Shown one piece after another: positions 36,470 through 46,228 of a stretch of 64,000 bases of DNA. This stretch comes from Aquatica leii (taxonomy: Eukaryota; Arthropoda; Insecta; Coleoptera; Lampyridae). The stretch lies in NCBI GenBank assembly GCA_035610365.1, contig CM069434.1, positions 97,948,806-98,012,805 of the forward strand, read 5' to 3'. The first letter of the stretch is position 1. Every line of letters starts with the position of its first letter. A program made the position numbers and the translations under genes. Under the pieces are notes generated by a model that was not told the origin of the DNA, did not search any database, and worked only from the letters and a program-made list of their open reading frames with translations.

Positions 36470-36965
36470 CTTTTCTTTTTCGTAGCCTGCTTAAATCCAT
36501 ATTTGGACATAAGCCTTTCTTAATTCCTTCCAACGTTCCTGATCTTGTGCTATTTGGATCCAATTTAATCCATTCGTTTTCTTGAGGTTATCGTGCCCTC
36601 GCAATGATGGTTTTCCTCTTTCTCTTTTATGTTGGTATGGTCTCCATTCTATGATCCTGCGGTTCCATCTGTTTTTACCGAGTCTTGCTACATGTTCGGC
36701 GTAGTTCCTTTTAGTTGTGCTGTCTTGATGCCTACATCTGTTATTTTCATTATCGCTCTTAATTTTTGTTTCTTATTCTTTCCTTTCTCGTAATGTTTAG
36801 TATGGCTCTTTCCATTGCTCTATGAGCTACTCTGATCTTTTCTATGTTGGGTTTTGTCGATGTCCAATTTTCTGTTCCGTACGTTAATGCCGGCAAAACA
36901 CATTGCTCAAACATATTTGTTTTCAGATGTTGCCCAATTTTGTTATGTCTTAATATAAATGTCAA
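36470..36965 (-). mobile_element. RTE/CR1-like non-LTR fragment, C-terminal
   Basis: The minus strand reads LKTNMFEQCVLPALTYGTEN, RAMERAILNITRKERIRNK, then after shifts ARLGKNRWNRRIIEWRPYQH, GKPSLRGHDNLK and WIQIAQDQERWKELRKAYVQ. That is the standard thumb and C-terminal end of RTE-like LINE reverse transcriptases. It is 5' truncated and inserted within the other LINE on the opposite strand. Confidence 0.8.
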
Positions 36966-37119
36966 CTACTGGGACAACAAACCGGGTGTATAGAATGTGT
37001 TGCGTGAAGAAACAACCTTAACTATGAGATACGACTTAATCAAAAGTTATAACATTTGAAAGAAAGTGATAACACCGTTACGAAACAAGTGGGCAAAAAA
37101 CATCTAACTATCTAATACA

Positions 37120-37790
37120 ACGATTGGACCAAAAATCCCAACGGTACCGGTGCCGAAATATATAGAGGTAGACACCATAAGAAACAAATTTTGCTAATAT
37201 TGAATAAATATGCCTCCGCTTTTCAAGCTGAAGTTAGTTGCTGCTACTGACTGATGTGACAGAAACATTATCGACTCAAGATCATAGACAAACAGTCCGA
37301 TATCGATTATGACTGACATTAAAGCAGCACTACTGGCGTTAAGATAGCCAGTTATAAAATCCAATGCATGAACAGCCTAGAAACATTGGCAACTTGCCAA
37401 CGAGTGCAGCTAATCTACATACATAGAGACCAGAGTGTAAAGGAAAATCTATTAGCGAACGCACTACCTAAAAAAAAGCACAACAGGGACATAAATTAGA
37501 TTTGAATTCGTTTTCAGAGTTTTCTACAATACCAAAAAAAAAACCGCGCCAAACTAGCAGTAGATCATAACAAATTATAGAAAAACTCTGCAAGGATAAA
37601 GCACACAAAACTCTTTCTTGAAGAGCCATAATTAAACACTCAAACTGTATTATCAAGCATAAACGAACAAGTTTAAAAACTCTTATAGGACTAATAACTA
37701 GGCGCTGTAGTCTTAACAAACATATACATAAAATAGGAATACAAACTATCCTTTCATTACTAGAGAAATAGCTAGCTAACGTGTCTATAG
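37120..37790 (+). mobile_element. same non-LTR element, RNase H and C-terminus
   Basis: Degraded coding shows TKNPNGTGAEIY (the RNase H start, DGSK..GTGAG.Y), FKLKLVAAT (FQAE...A), IMTDIKAALLAL (SDS.AA..AL) and, further on, LKTLIGLITRRCSLNKHIHK. The last matches the LR.L.G.LTGHC.L..HLH..G motif found after RNase H in LOA/I/R1-type LINEs. Together with 33370-33925 and 36200-36465 it defines one LINE carrying RNase H, split by two later insertions. Confidence 0.65.
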
Positions 37791-40081
37791 TAGGGTAAAC
37801 CGTATTTAAAGTAACTATTTTTTTTAACTTTTACATTGTCTAACTAACCCAACGTTCATCTTCAACCGCGACGTTGTTGCAGCAGCAAGAAGTTTTAGAT
37901 CTGAATTTATTGTTTTTGACTAATGTAGCAAAGAAAAATTTCATAAATGCCAACAAAGTACCTTATTGCGTTTTTTGGTTAATGTTTAGGCAAGTGTTTT
38001 AAGGAACATTTTGACCAGGCGGCTTATTTTACTCAAAGTTTTTACAAGAAACTTTGTTGCAAGAGTTTGATGCTTTTGCAGTAAGAATTTGCGGTACTAT
38101 ATGACATGTAAGATAGAACATATAAAACGCTCTATTCGTATTTTTTAAATAACATTTTTACCAATCGTTCAATTGGAAAAATAGCGTTTGTAACTTAGAT
38201 GTTTACCCCTTAGACTTTTTTTACGGTTTTGTAAAAGACAAAGTATATAAAATCCTTGTAAATAATAGACAAAAACTAAAAAATCAAATTTTTGAAAAAA
38301 AAATTGGATAATGTGCAATAATTTACGCAAATAACAAACAGTTTTCGACTTACAACGTTTACTATCATAGTTATTCACAGTTATTTTTTATATATCTTTA
38401 TACTACACGTCACAGTTAACTAATTAAAAAAAAATATGCAACATTTTGCGTAAATGACTAAAAAATTTTATTTACATTTGCATTTACATCCATGCGTGAA
38501 GCCAATAACGTTAATAAAAAAACTGGTGTGGTCACTACACGACTTTCCTATAAGAAATCATGCAAAAATAATAAATTCATTATGACTTTAATTAAAACAA
38601 TTAACACGTTTAATTATGTCTCTCGTCGTGCGATTAATGTCACTACACCAAAGTGACCTACTCATATGTTCTTTACATCCGTATTTTCAACTAAGCTTTT
38701 TACCACGCGATACAAATTTGGAAATATTTTATATATTTGTTATTAAATTTTGAAAATTATTACGCAAAACGTTCTCTGGTGCACATTGTCATATGTTCTG
38801 ATAATGGAAATATTTTAAAAACACTTTAGAGACATATAAATCGAAACTTTAAAAATCCCTATGTTAATCTGTATGCTTCAAAATTTCCGGGACACTCGGT
38901 ATAAACAAGTTAAAAAAATATAAAGAAAAATTGTTATTTTTAACATATCTTACTTTTCCTTCAATGTATGGATTTTTTTTCTAAAAAAAATTGTCGTAGG
39001 TAAGATTCGAACTTGGGATTATATATGGAATTCACTTGAAATTGTATATCAACTATCTAATAAGCTGTTAACGTTAGAAAAAATTGGTATTTGAATAAAT
39101 TGTTAGAATTAACTCTATAAGAAACTGTAAACATAATTCGAAACACCCAAATTTTTTGGTCAAAACTACAGTTTTCTGATTCAGGAGACCTTGAAACGTA
39201 AAATTATGCAATCAAAATTTAAAAAAAAAATTGCGATCGTTATACTTTCCTTATAGGAAAGTTAAAATATATACTACAAACGTTGCTCAAACATAAAAAC
39301 AATAAATAATCCATAAACTAACTTTATTTACTGAGGTAAAGTATTTACACATTAAATAAGCTCATTAAACCATTGTCTAAATCCAAATAATTTACTATTG
39401 AAAATGTTTTTGCAATTTGTGTCCTTTTCAATGCAGCCAATCGCAAATCGAACCTTAAGATTTAAATTTGCTTGCTTTGTTTCATTTATCTCTTGCACGC
39501 CTGTATATGTTGACTTCTGTAAATACGTTATCTTTAAAATAGTTTTATTTTTAAGGTCAGAGATTTACTTTTAGAAAGAATATGCAGTTCTGCTTATGTG
39601 TTGTAACATGTATTCTAGAATTTTCCAAAATTTTGGAAATTATTTTTAGAAAGTCGTTGCTTAAACCTTGTATTTTTTGAACCAATTATTTTAAAGAATT
39701 TAATTGAATTTATCAATTACTTCAACAAGTATCTTGTATTTATTGTCATTCTCGGTGTGAACAAACTGATCAGACTGTTTAATACCACAGGTTCATAATT
39801 TTCTATTTGTTTGATTTCAAACTTGATTGTTCTCAGTGCATTTCAAGGTCTGAAGATGTCCACTGCAAGAAGCGACAAAAGTTCGACTTGAATGAAAAAT
39901 TTACTACTATGAATATTACAGAATTTTCACGCGACGTCACTACTCCTGACAAAATCTTTGTTTTTTAATTGTTTTTTCACGCTAAACAAGATCACTCAAA
40001 TTATGCGACCAACAATGAAAAAACCTAGAAAATATTTAGAAATAAATAAATCGCCATAACAAACTTAACTACTCAACATAC
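37791..40081. other. AT-rich noncoding stretch; one tRNA-like B box
   Basis: No gene. On the minus strand near 38998-39025 the sequence AGTTCGAATCT resembles the internal B box of tRNA-derived promoters. A weak A-box-like AGCTTATTAGATAGTTG lies about 50 bases upstream on that strand. This could be a decayed tRNA-related SINE head. GTGTGGTCACTACAC near 38525 is a partial palindrome with relatives near 38640. Confidence 0.35.
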
Positions 40082-40085
40082 ATAT

Positions 40086-40535
40086 TGTAACGAATTTATT
40101 ACTTAAAAACTAATTTATTTAAACGATTAAAACTACGTTTACTTATTATAGAAATATGTACACTTTTAAATTATGTTACTAATTAAATCTAATAATATTT
40201 AATGAAAACACTTACACTATAATTTATATCACTGATAAGATAACGTCTTCGGATATCACTTTTGTTTACACTAATTATCACGTTCACTCGATTCGGTGTA
40301 CACTGTTATTTATTTAAAACGCCGCGCGTGCTAACGATACGTATTTATTTCAACTTGATAATCTGCTTAACACATTCGCATTTCAGCAATAACTGACCTA
40401 CGATTTCCATCTTCGGCTTTTATAGACATCGGCGAATCTTTCTCGATCGTTCCTCACTTTTCGCTATATCTTCTAGAAACTAGATAACAGTTCTAGAAGG
40501 CTCTTGCATTTGCAAGTAATTTCTCGGACGTTTCA
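40086..40535 (-). repeat. 3' LTR of the young gypsy element
   Basis: 450 bases, identical by reading to 46229-46678. On the minus strand it starts TGAAACGT and ends CGTTACA. The first 56 bases of its U3 (40480-40535) also encode the end of ORF3. A TATAAAA box occurs at 40418-40424. Confidence 0.95.
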
Positions 40536-41125
40536 CTGCCCCCTTCTTAGGACTGTTCTGTCCCAGAACAGGAGACTGGATGCGACACCGGTAAAAGGGA
40601 TCGTGGCGATAGCGGCAGCTTCCTCCATTTCGGCAACTTCCTTGACCATAAAAGTAACAGTCAATGGACTTTTCCTGACCCAATACTCTCCTCGGTTGGT
40701 AACTACAGACCAACACTTGAATGCCTGTTCCTCGGAAGACGACCTCCAACATGTTTCGAACTGTCCTCCAATTCAGTTGGTCTAAGCCACAACCAAGCTT
40801 GGGTACTGCCAATTTCTTAACATGATGGAACTCCATTTGTCTCTTGAGACTCCATAATGTTCGCCACAGATCTTTGTATAACGGCTTGACGCGTGAGTAT
40901 TTTCTTGGTGACCAGATAGAAAACGAAGCGTCCGTCACCACGTAGTCCTAAAACCTTTCCGACTGCCGGTTGCTGTCTTCGTAATTCATCTAGCTGTCCA
41001 AACTTCTTTTTAAACACGACTGCAACCCCTTTGGACATGTCAAGCTCCTCGCTCACGCAATGTGCGATGGCGTAATCTTTTTGTGTCTGGAACAGGTCTT
41101 GTTGTTCCTCGGTGGTAACTCGAAC
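40480..41125 (-). CDS. ORF3: TARG1/OARD1-like macrodomain plus CCCH zinc finger
   Basis: The open frame starts after a TAG at 41126-41128, overlaps the last 73 bases of pol in the -1 frame and has no early ATG (only at LDMSKG). It resembles TARG1/OARD1 macrodomains, which hydrolyse ADP-ribosyl bonds. Landmarks are EEQQDLFQTQKDYAIAHCVS, GVAVVFKKKFGQLDELRRQQ, GRFVFYLVTKK, KLAVPKLGCGLDQLNW and IQVLVCSYQ. The Lys of VTKK and the Asp of GCGLD align with TARG1's catalytic Lys84 and Asp125. After about 150 residues comes a CCCH finger (C-x7-C-x5-C-x3-H: CYFYGQGSCRNGGSCRYRH), suggesting RNA binding. One extra A in the run at 40900-40903, just after VTKK, shifts the frame, whereas the old copy reads through this point. 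The C-terminus crosses the PPT and stops at 40480 inside the 3' LTR. Role in the element is inferred, perhaps countering host ADP-ribosylation. Confidence 0.8.
40536..40548 (-). promoter_or_regulatory. polypurine tract (plus-strand primer)
   Basis: AAGAAGGGGGCAG on the minus strand lies directly against the 3' LTR start, as expected for the primer of second-strand DNA synthesis. The same bases encode K-K-G-A of ORF3, so it is under two constraints. Confidence 0.85.
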
Positions 41126-44100
41126 CTAGCTTTTCCGGAACCTCCGTATAAGTTCATAAACTTTTCGAACTCCATTTCTTCGATTGGATTCCTGGTTCTG
41201 CTACTTATTACTCTGGTTCGGACCTGAACTTGCGGATTGTGGTTATCGCCAGCAAATGGGGCTAGACGATCGACGTGGACCACTTTTGGCTTGCCTCTGG
41301 GCGGTTTTCGGATGCGGTATATAACGTCGTTAATACGCTGCACGACTTCATAGGGGCCCTCCCATTGCCTTTGCAGCTTCGGCGACAAACCACGTCTCCT
41401 TTGAGGGTTATACAACCAAACCATATCGCCAGGTTGAAACCCACCATTTTGCGCCTTGACGTCATATCTTGTTTTCATCCTGTCGCTGGCAATTTGTGTG
41501 TTTTTACGAACCTCTTCATGTACTTCGTCTAGCCTCTTTGCCAGCTTGCTGACGTAATCTTCTCCAGCGACTTCTTCTTCCGGTCTTCGTCCAAATTGAA
41601 GATCGCATGGTAATCTTATCTCACGACCGAGCATGACACAGGATGGTGTTTGGCCTGTGCTTTCGTGAACGGATGATCGGTACGCCATTAAGAAGAGGTG
41701 CAAGTACTGATCCCAGTCTCTTTGATGTTCGGACACTACCTTGGCTAAGTACTTGCCCATTGTTCGATTCATCCGTTCAACCATGCCATCAGACTGAGGA
41801 TGGAGAGGCGTTGTCCTAGTCTTTTTAATTCCTAACAGTCGGCAAACTTCTTGAAACAGCCCAGACTCAAAATTGCGGCCTTGATCGGAGTGTAATTCCA
41901 ACGGAACTCCAAACCGGCAGAAAAATTCTTTTACCAATACGTCTGCGACTGTAGCTGCTTCCTGGTTGGGTATGGCGTAAGCCTCCGTCCATTTCGTGAA
42001 ATAATCCATCGCCACCAGGATGTATTTATTTCCCGAATCGGATTCTGGGAACGGCCCTGCGATGTCAATCGCAACTCTTTCCAACGGGTTTCCTACGTTA
42101 TATTGTTTCATGGGTGCTTTGCGCTTTCTCGCTGGACCATTTCCTGATGCGCAGACTGTGCATTTACGGCACCATTTCATGACGTCCTCTTTGCAGTTCA
42201 TCCAGTAGAATCGTTCTCGCACTTTACGCAACGTCTTCTTAATGCCAAAGTGTCCTCCCGATGTCCCATCGTGGAGATGCTTCAACACTTCGGTCACCCT
42301 GCTCTTTGGCACTACCAGCTGTAGTCTGTTTCCCGTGCCCTCGGCACTTTCTAGGGATCGCTTAAGAAGACCGTCTTCTACTATCAAGGAGTCCCACTGC
42401 GCCCAGTACGCTTTGATATTTTTGCCCAAAGCACTCACTTCTTCCCAGGTTGGTCGTCGGCCGCTTTCTTTCCAGTCGAGGAGTAGTCTTATTTCAGGAT
42501 CGTCTTTTTGTTCGCGACGTAACTGCTCAGGTTCCCACTCATCATCAACCATAGCAGTTCTCCGGAGGCATTCGACTTTTTCTTCCAGTCGCGAACAATG
42601 GCTGCAGTCCGCCGGACATGGTCTTCTGGACAAGGCATCAGCGTTCCGATGACTGCTTCCGGCACGGTGTTCTGTGTCGTAGTCATACTCTTGCAGTCTC
42701 TCGATCCATCTTGCCACTTGTCCTTCTGGGTTACGGAACTGTAGTAGCCATTTTAAAGCGGCGTGGTCTGTTCTCAGTAAAAATTTTCGTCCATACAAAT
42801 ACTTGTAGAATTGTTCGATGGACTTAACGACTGCTAACAGCTCCCTCCTAGTCACGCAATAATTCCTTTCTGGCCTGGACAAAACCTTGCTAAAGTACGC
42901 GATAACCTTTTCTTGTCCATCTTGAACCTGCGAAAGGACCGCGCCTATGGCCATATTGCTTGCGTCGGTATCCAAAACAAACTTTCCATCTTCTCGTGGA
43001 TAACTCAAAATCGGCGAAGTGACTAGGGCCTGTTTTAGTTGATTAAAAGAATTTTCGCAGTCTTCATTCCATCTAAATTCTGCTTTTTCCTCAGTTAATT
43101 TTGTTAATGGTTTGGCAATATTGGCAAATCCGGGTACAAATCTTCTATAATAAGTGCACAACCCAAGGAAACTTCGGACCTGATGTTTGTCGATTGGTCT
43201 TGGCCATGCTTGCACTGCTCGGATTTTGTCTGGGTCAGCCCTCACTCCATCTCTAGATACGACGTGGCCAAGGTATTGGACTTCCTTCTTAAATACGTGG
43301 CACTTCTTTGGGCTCAGTTTGAGGTTAGCCCCACGTAATCGCTGGAACACTTCCTTCAAGTTGCTCAAGTGTTCTTCAAACGACCTTCCAACCACGATCA
43401 CGTCGTCCAGGTAAACCAAGCACGTCTTCCAAGACAATCCGCGCAAGATGGTCTCCATCAAACGCTCGAACGTTGCAGGAGCGTTACACAGGCCGAAGGG
43501 CATTACAGTGAACTGCCACAAACCAGTTCCGATCGTAAAAGCTGTTTTTTCACGATCCTTGGGTTCTAACTCTACCTGCCAGTATCCACTCTTTAAATCT
43601 AACGTAGAAAACCACTGGGATCCTGACAGGGTGTCTAGCGTATCGTCAATTCTGGGTAAAGGGTAGCTGTCCTTTTTGGTCACGTCGTTTAGCTGCCTGT
43701 AGTCTACGCAAAACCTCGTTGATCCATCCTTCTTCTTCACGAGTACCACTGGGGATGCCCATGGACTACTTGAAGGTTCAATCACGCCTTCTCTCTCCAT
43801 ATCCGTAATTATTTGTTCGGCTTCTTCTCTTTTCGCCAAAGGAAGTCTGCGTGGATGTTGTCGTATCGGCCGAGCGTCTCCGGTATTAATTTTATGTTTC
43901 ACCACGTTAGTTCTTCCTTTGGAGCCACTCTCCAGCGCGAACACATCTTGGTACTCTTGGATCAACACTTTAACTTTAGCCAGCTGGTCTTGGCTGAGGT
44001 TTTCGCATTTGGTGGTAAGAATGTCCAATAGATGTTGTGGACACTTCTTCGGCGACGTATCTTCGTTCGACTTCACGCATCTCACAATTTGTGATACTGG

Positions 44101-44787
44101 CGTGCATTGGCCTACCACGGTCTTCTTTTTCAGCGTTACAGGATCTGAGTTGATGTTTAAGATCCTTACTGGCATCGTCTTCTTTACTCGTACTAAGGTT
44201 CTGGCAACGAGTAGTCCCTTTTCAACTAAACCGCCTTCCATTGGTTCAATCGCGCGTATGTAGCCTTCCCGGAGACTTCCATCCAGGCGTGCCATCACCA
44301 CACTTTCAGTCCTTGCAGGCAGAGTCACGTCTTCACTCAATAAGACTCGCACGGCTGCCTTCTCTGACGAATGAAAAGGAATTTCTTCATTGTCGATCTT
44401 CAGGACATCGTTCTTCATATCCAAATGGAACCCATACTTCTTTATCACGTCCATTCCCAGGATAACTTCTTCCGTGATGTCGGCTACCAGTACTTGATGG
44501 TCGAGTACTCCATTTCCCAAACCAATGGTTACTTTGACTTGTCCGTGAGTAGGTATTTCGTCGCCTGTCGCTGTTCGAAGTCGTGCTGTTACTGGTGATG
44601 TCTTCTCGTTTTCCAATAACATGTCAGGACGAATGATGGTCTTCGTCGCTCCCGTGTCAACCAGTAACTGGACGCTTCTCCCATTGATCTTGCCATCCAG
44701 ATAAATGCTATGCAACTGCTCCCTAGGCGATGCCATTTGGATGGTAATCTCCGGGGCATGGCTCGTTAAGGTCGACTTTCGCCCCAT
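41053..44787 (-). CDS. pol: pol polyprotein of the young gypsy element (protease, RT, RNase H, integrase)
   Basis: 1244 codons without interruption. Protease LLVDTGATKT has the catalytic D44-T45-G46. RT spans about 290-520 with CVDYRQLNDVTKKD, FSTLDLKSGYWQV and the catalytic YLDD at 459-462. RNase H starts at about 603 (LDTDASNMAIG) and ends near EHRAGSSHRNADALSRR. Integrase has a zinc-binding region (H839, H846, C876, C879), a catalytic triad D908, D968, E1004 (35 residues between the last two) and a GPY/F motif (WEGPYEVV) near 1143. All catalytic residues are present, so the enzyme set may be active. The start ATG lies 14 bases past the gag stop in the -1 frame, which stays open about 17 codons upstream and overlaps the gag end. 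Translation may use frameshifting or reinitiation. The 3' end overlaps ORF3. Confidence 0.97.
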   Translation of the reverse strand: MGRKSTLTSHAPEITIQMASPREQLHSIYLDGKINGRSVQLLVDTGATKTIIRPDMLLENEKTSPVTARLRTATGDEIPTHGQVKVTIGLGNGVLDHQVLVADITEEVILGMDVIKKYGFHLDMKNDVLKIDNEEIPFHSSEKAAVRVLLSEDVTLPARTESVVMARLDGSLREGYIRAIEPMEGGLVEKGLLVARTLVRVKKTMPVRILNINSDPVTLKKKTVVGQCTPVSQIVRCVKSNEDTSPKKCPQHLLDILTTKCENLSQDQLAKVKVLIQEYQDVFALESGSKGRTNVVKHKINTGDARPIRQHPRRLPLAKREEAEQIITDMEREGVIEPSSSPWASPVVLVKKKDGSTRFCVDYRQLNDVTKKDSYPLPRIDDTLDTLSGSQWFSTLDLKSGYWQVELEPKDREKTAFTIGTGLWQFTVMPFGLCNAPATFERLMETILRGLSWKTCLVYLDDVIVVGRSFEEHLSNLKEVFQRLRGANLKLSPKKCHVFKKEVQYLGHVVSRDGVRADPDKIRAVQAWPRPIDKHQVRSFLGLCTYYRRFVPGFANIAKPLTKLTEEKAEFRWNEDCENSFNQLKQALVTSPILSYPREDGKFVLDTDASNMAIGAVLSQVQDGQEKVIAYFSKVLSRPERNYCVTRRELLAVVKSIEQFYKYLYGRKFLLRTDHAALKWLLQFRNPEGQVARWIERLQEYDYDTEHRAGSSHRNADALSRRPCPADCSHCSRLEEKVECLRRTAMVDDEWEPEQLRREQKDDPEIRLLLDWKESGRRPTWEEVSALGKNIKAYWAQWDSLIVEDGLLKRSLESAEGTGNRLQLVVPKSRVTEVLKHLHDGTSGGHFGIKKTLRKVRERFYWMNCKEDVMKWCRKCTVCASGNGPARKRKAPMKQYNVGNPLERVAIDIAGPFPESDSGNKYILVAMDYFTKWTEAYAIPNQEAATVADVLVKEFFCRFGVPLELHSDQGRNFESGLFQEVCRLLGIKKTRTTPLHPQSDGMVERMNRTMGKYLAKVVSEHQRDWDQYLHLFLMAYRSSVHESTGQTPSCVMLGREIRLPCDLQFGRRPEEEVAGEDYVSKLAKRLDEVHEEVRKNTQIASDRMKTRYDVKAQNGGFQPGDMVWLYNPQRRRGLSPKLQRQWEGPYEVVQRINDVIYRIRKPPRGKPKVVHVDRLAPFAGDNHNPQVQVRTRVISSRTRNPIEEMEFEKFMNLYGGSGKARFELPPRNNKTCSRHKKITPSHIA

Positions 44788-44801
44788 TCGGTCGACCTGT
44801 T

Positions 44802-45974
44802 CTAGTTTTCCGGACGCTCTTCTGGTCTTCTTTTGGGCTTAGTACAGCGTCGTCGTACGTGGCCCACTTCCCCGCAGTTCCAGCACGTCACTTCTCTTCC
44901 TCGAGCTACTTGTTCCCGAAATACACGTCGCACTATGTCTTCAATGCTTTCTTCTGAGTTCGAGGGTATTTCTGTAGCACAACGGAGCTTATGGCTGCTT
45001 CGGTGCGACGCTTGTTTCGCTGCCTCGAACTCCAAAGCATGGGTTAAAGCGTCATCCAACGTCTTGGGTCGAGCTAACCGGAGAGTCTGCTGCGTTTCGT
45101 TGTCTCGGAGGCCATCTACGAAAGTTTGAATAGCTAACTGCTCCAGGAAGGTATCCGGTGCTGTAGGATACGCAAGCCGTGTTAATCTAGCGATGTCAGC
45201 CTCAAACTCTTGAAGACTTTCGGCAGCTTTCTGAACCCGACTTTTAATTTGAGCTTGGTATACTTGTTGAAGATGAGCATCCCCATATCTCATTTCTAAT
45301 CGTGATATTAAGAGTTCGTAATTTTCTTGCAGATGGTCCGGAACAGTTTGTAAAATTCCCAGCGCTTCTCCACGTAAGGACACTATTAAAGACGTCGCTT
45401 TCTGCTTGTTGCTCCAACCATTAGCAGTAGCTGCGGCTTCAAACTGCTTGTAGTAGGTTGACCATGGAACTTTACCATCAAAATTCGGAGGTACAACTTT
45501 GAATTTATGAGTGTTTTCTTCTCGATAGTCCATTATTAAATCTTCACTCGTGACGCTTCCTTCACCGTGACAATTTATTTGGTTTATTCTCTCTTCAAGC
45601 AGTTGTATTCTTTCTCTCAATTTTTTTTCTAGCTTTTGTTCTAATTTGTCTTCTACTTCTTCTATTTTGTCATTCACAGATTCGCAAATTTCTTCTTTTA
45701 AGTTTAACATGTCTGCTTGTGTTTCCTCTTGAACAGTTTTAATTTGATTTTCTATGTTCGTTTGTATTTCTTCTTTTAATCGTCTAGAATTTTCCATCAA
45801 CTTTTCTTCAATTTTCTGAGAATTTTCTTCCATTCTCTGCGAATTTTCGTGAAACTTTTCTTCTAGTTTTGCTTCGATTTTCTGTGAATTTTCGCCCATT
45901 TTTCTATTCATCGATTCAAGAATTTCAAGTATCTTTGAATCCATTTTAACTGCTTGCAAACGCGTCACCGGCAT
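44802..45974 (-). CDS. gag: gag polyprotein of the young gypsy element
   Basis: 390 codons. The first 140 or so residues are a long Lys/Glu-rich heptad pattern (repeated ENSQKIEEKLMEN-like units), predicted coiled coil. They are followed by a capsid-like domain with FDGKVPWSTYYKQFEAAATA, LRGEALGILQTVPDHLQ and QLAIQTFVDGLRDNETQQTL. Near the C-terminus is a single CCHC knuckle, CWNCGEVGHVRRRC (about 364-377), then a basic tail. Such proteins assemble the cytoplasmic particle and package the RNA. The start MPVTRLQAVKM lies just inside the PBS-proximal leader. The frame ends TAG at 44802, before pol in another frame. The extended N-terminal coiled coil is longer than usual for gypsy Gags. Confidence 0.95.
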   Translation of the reverse strand: MPVTRLQAVKMDSKILEILESMNRKMGENSQKIEAKLEEKFHENSQRMEENSQKIEEKLMENSRRLKEEIQTNIENQIKTVQEETQADMLNLKEEICESVNDKIEEVEDKLEQKLEKKLRERIQLLEERINQINCHGEGSVTSEDLIMDYREENTHKFKVVPPNFDGKVPWSTYYKQFEAAATANGWSNKQKATSLIVSLRGEALGILQTVPDHLQENYELLISRLEMRYGDAHLQQVYQAQIKSRVQKAAESLQEFEADIARLTRLAYPTAPDTFLEQLAIQTFVDGLRDNETQQTLRLARPKTLDDALTHALEFEAAKQASHRSSHKLRCATEIPSNSEESIEDIVRRVFREQVARGREVTCWNCGEVGHVRRRCTKPKRRPEERPEN

Positions 45975-46213
45975 AAATTTAAATATAACACGAATATAAA
46001 GTTTTTAAATACACTACTTTTTAAAACAAAATTTTAATAACGATCCACTTGTTAATAATAAACGGAAACGAATTTAATTAATATCGCAATCACGCACTTG
46101 TTAAAAGAAAAAGTTTAATAAACACTATATTAACGAATTTAACTATGATTACACTAATAAAAATCGCGAACCGCTTTATCTATTTACACGATTTCCACGG
46201 GTTTAAAACCGAA

Positions 46214-46225
46214 CACCTGACACCA
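46214..46225 (-). promoter_or_regulatory. primer binding site, tRNA-Leu-like
   Basis: Three bases after the 5' LTR the minus strand reads TGGTGTCAGGTG. Its first ten bases are complementary to the 3' end expected for insect tRNA-Leu (...CCTGACACCA). This is the primer site for first-strand synthesis. tRNA identity is inferred from memory of the acceptor stem. Confidence 0.65.
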
Positions 46226-46228
46226 ATT

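Noticed and set aside
40504..40785. 93-codon plus-strand ORF over the macrodomain region
   Set aside because: Antisense shadow of ORF3. Composition explained by the minus-strand coding.
43187..44598. Plus-strand ORFs of 70-114 codons across the young gypsy pol
   Set aside because: They are antisense shadows of the uninterrupted pol ORF. No independent motif.
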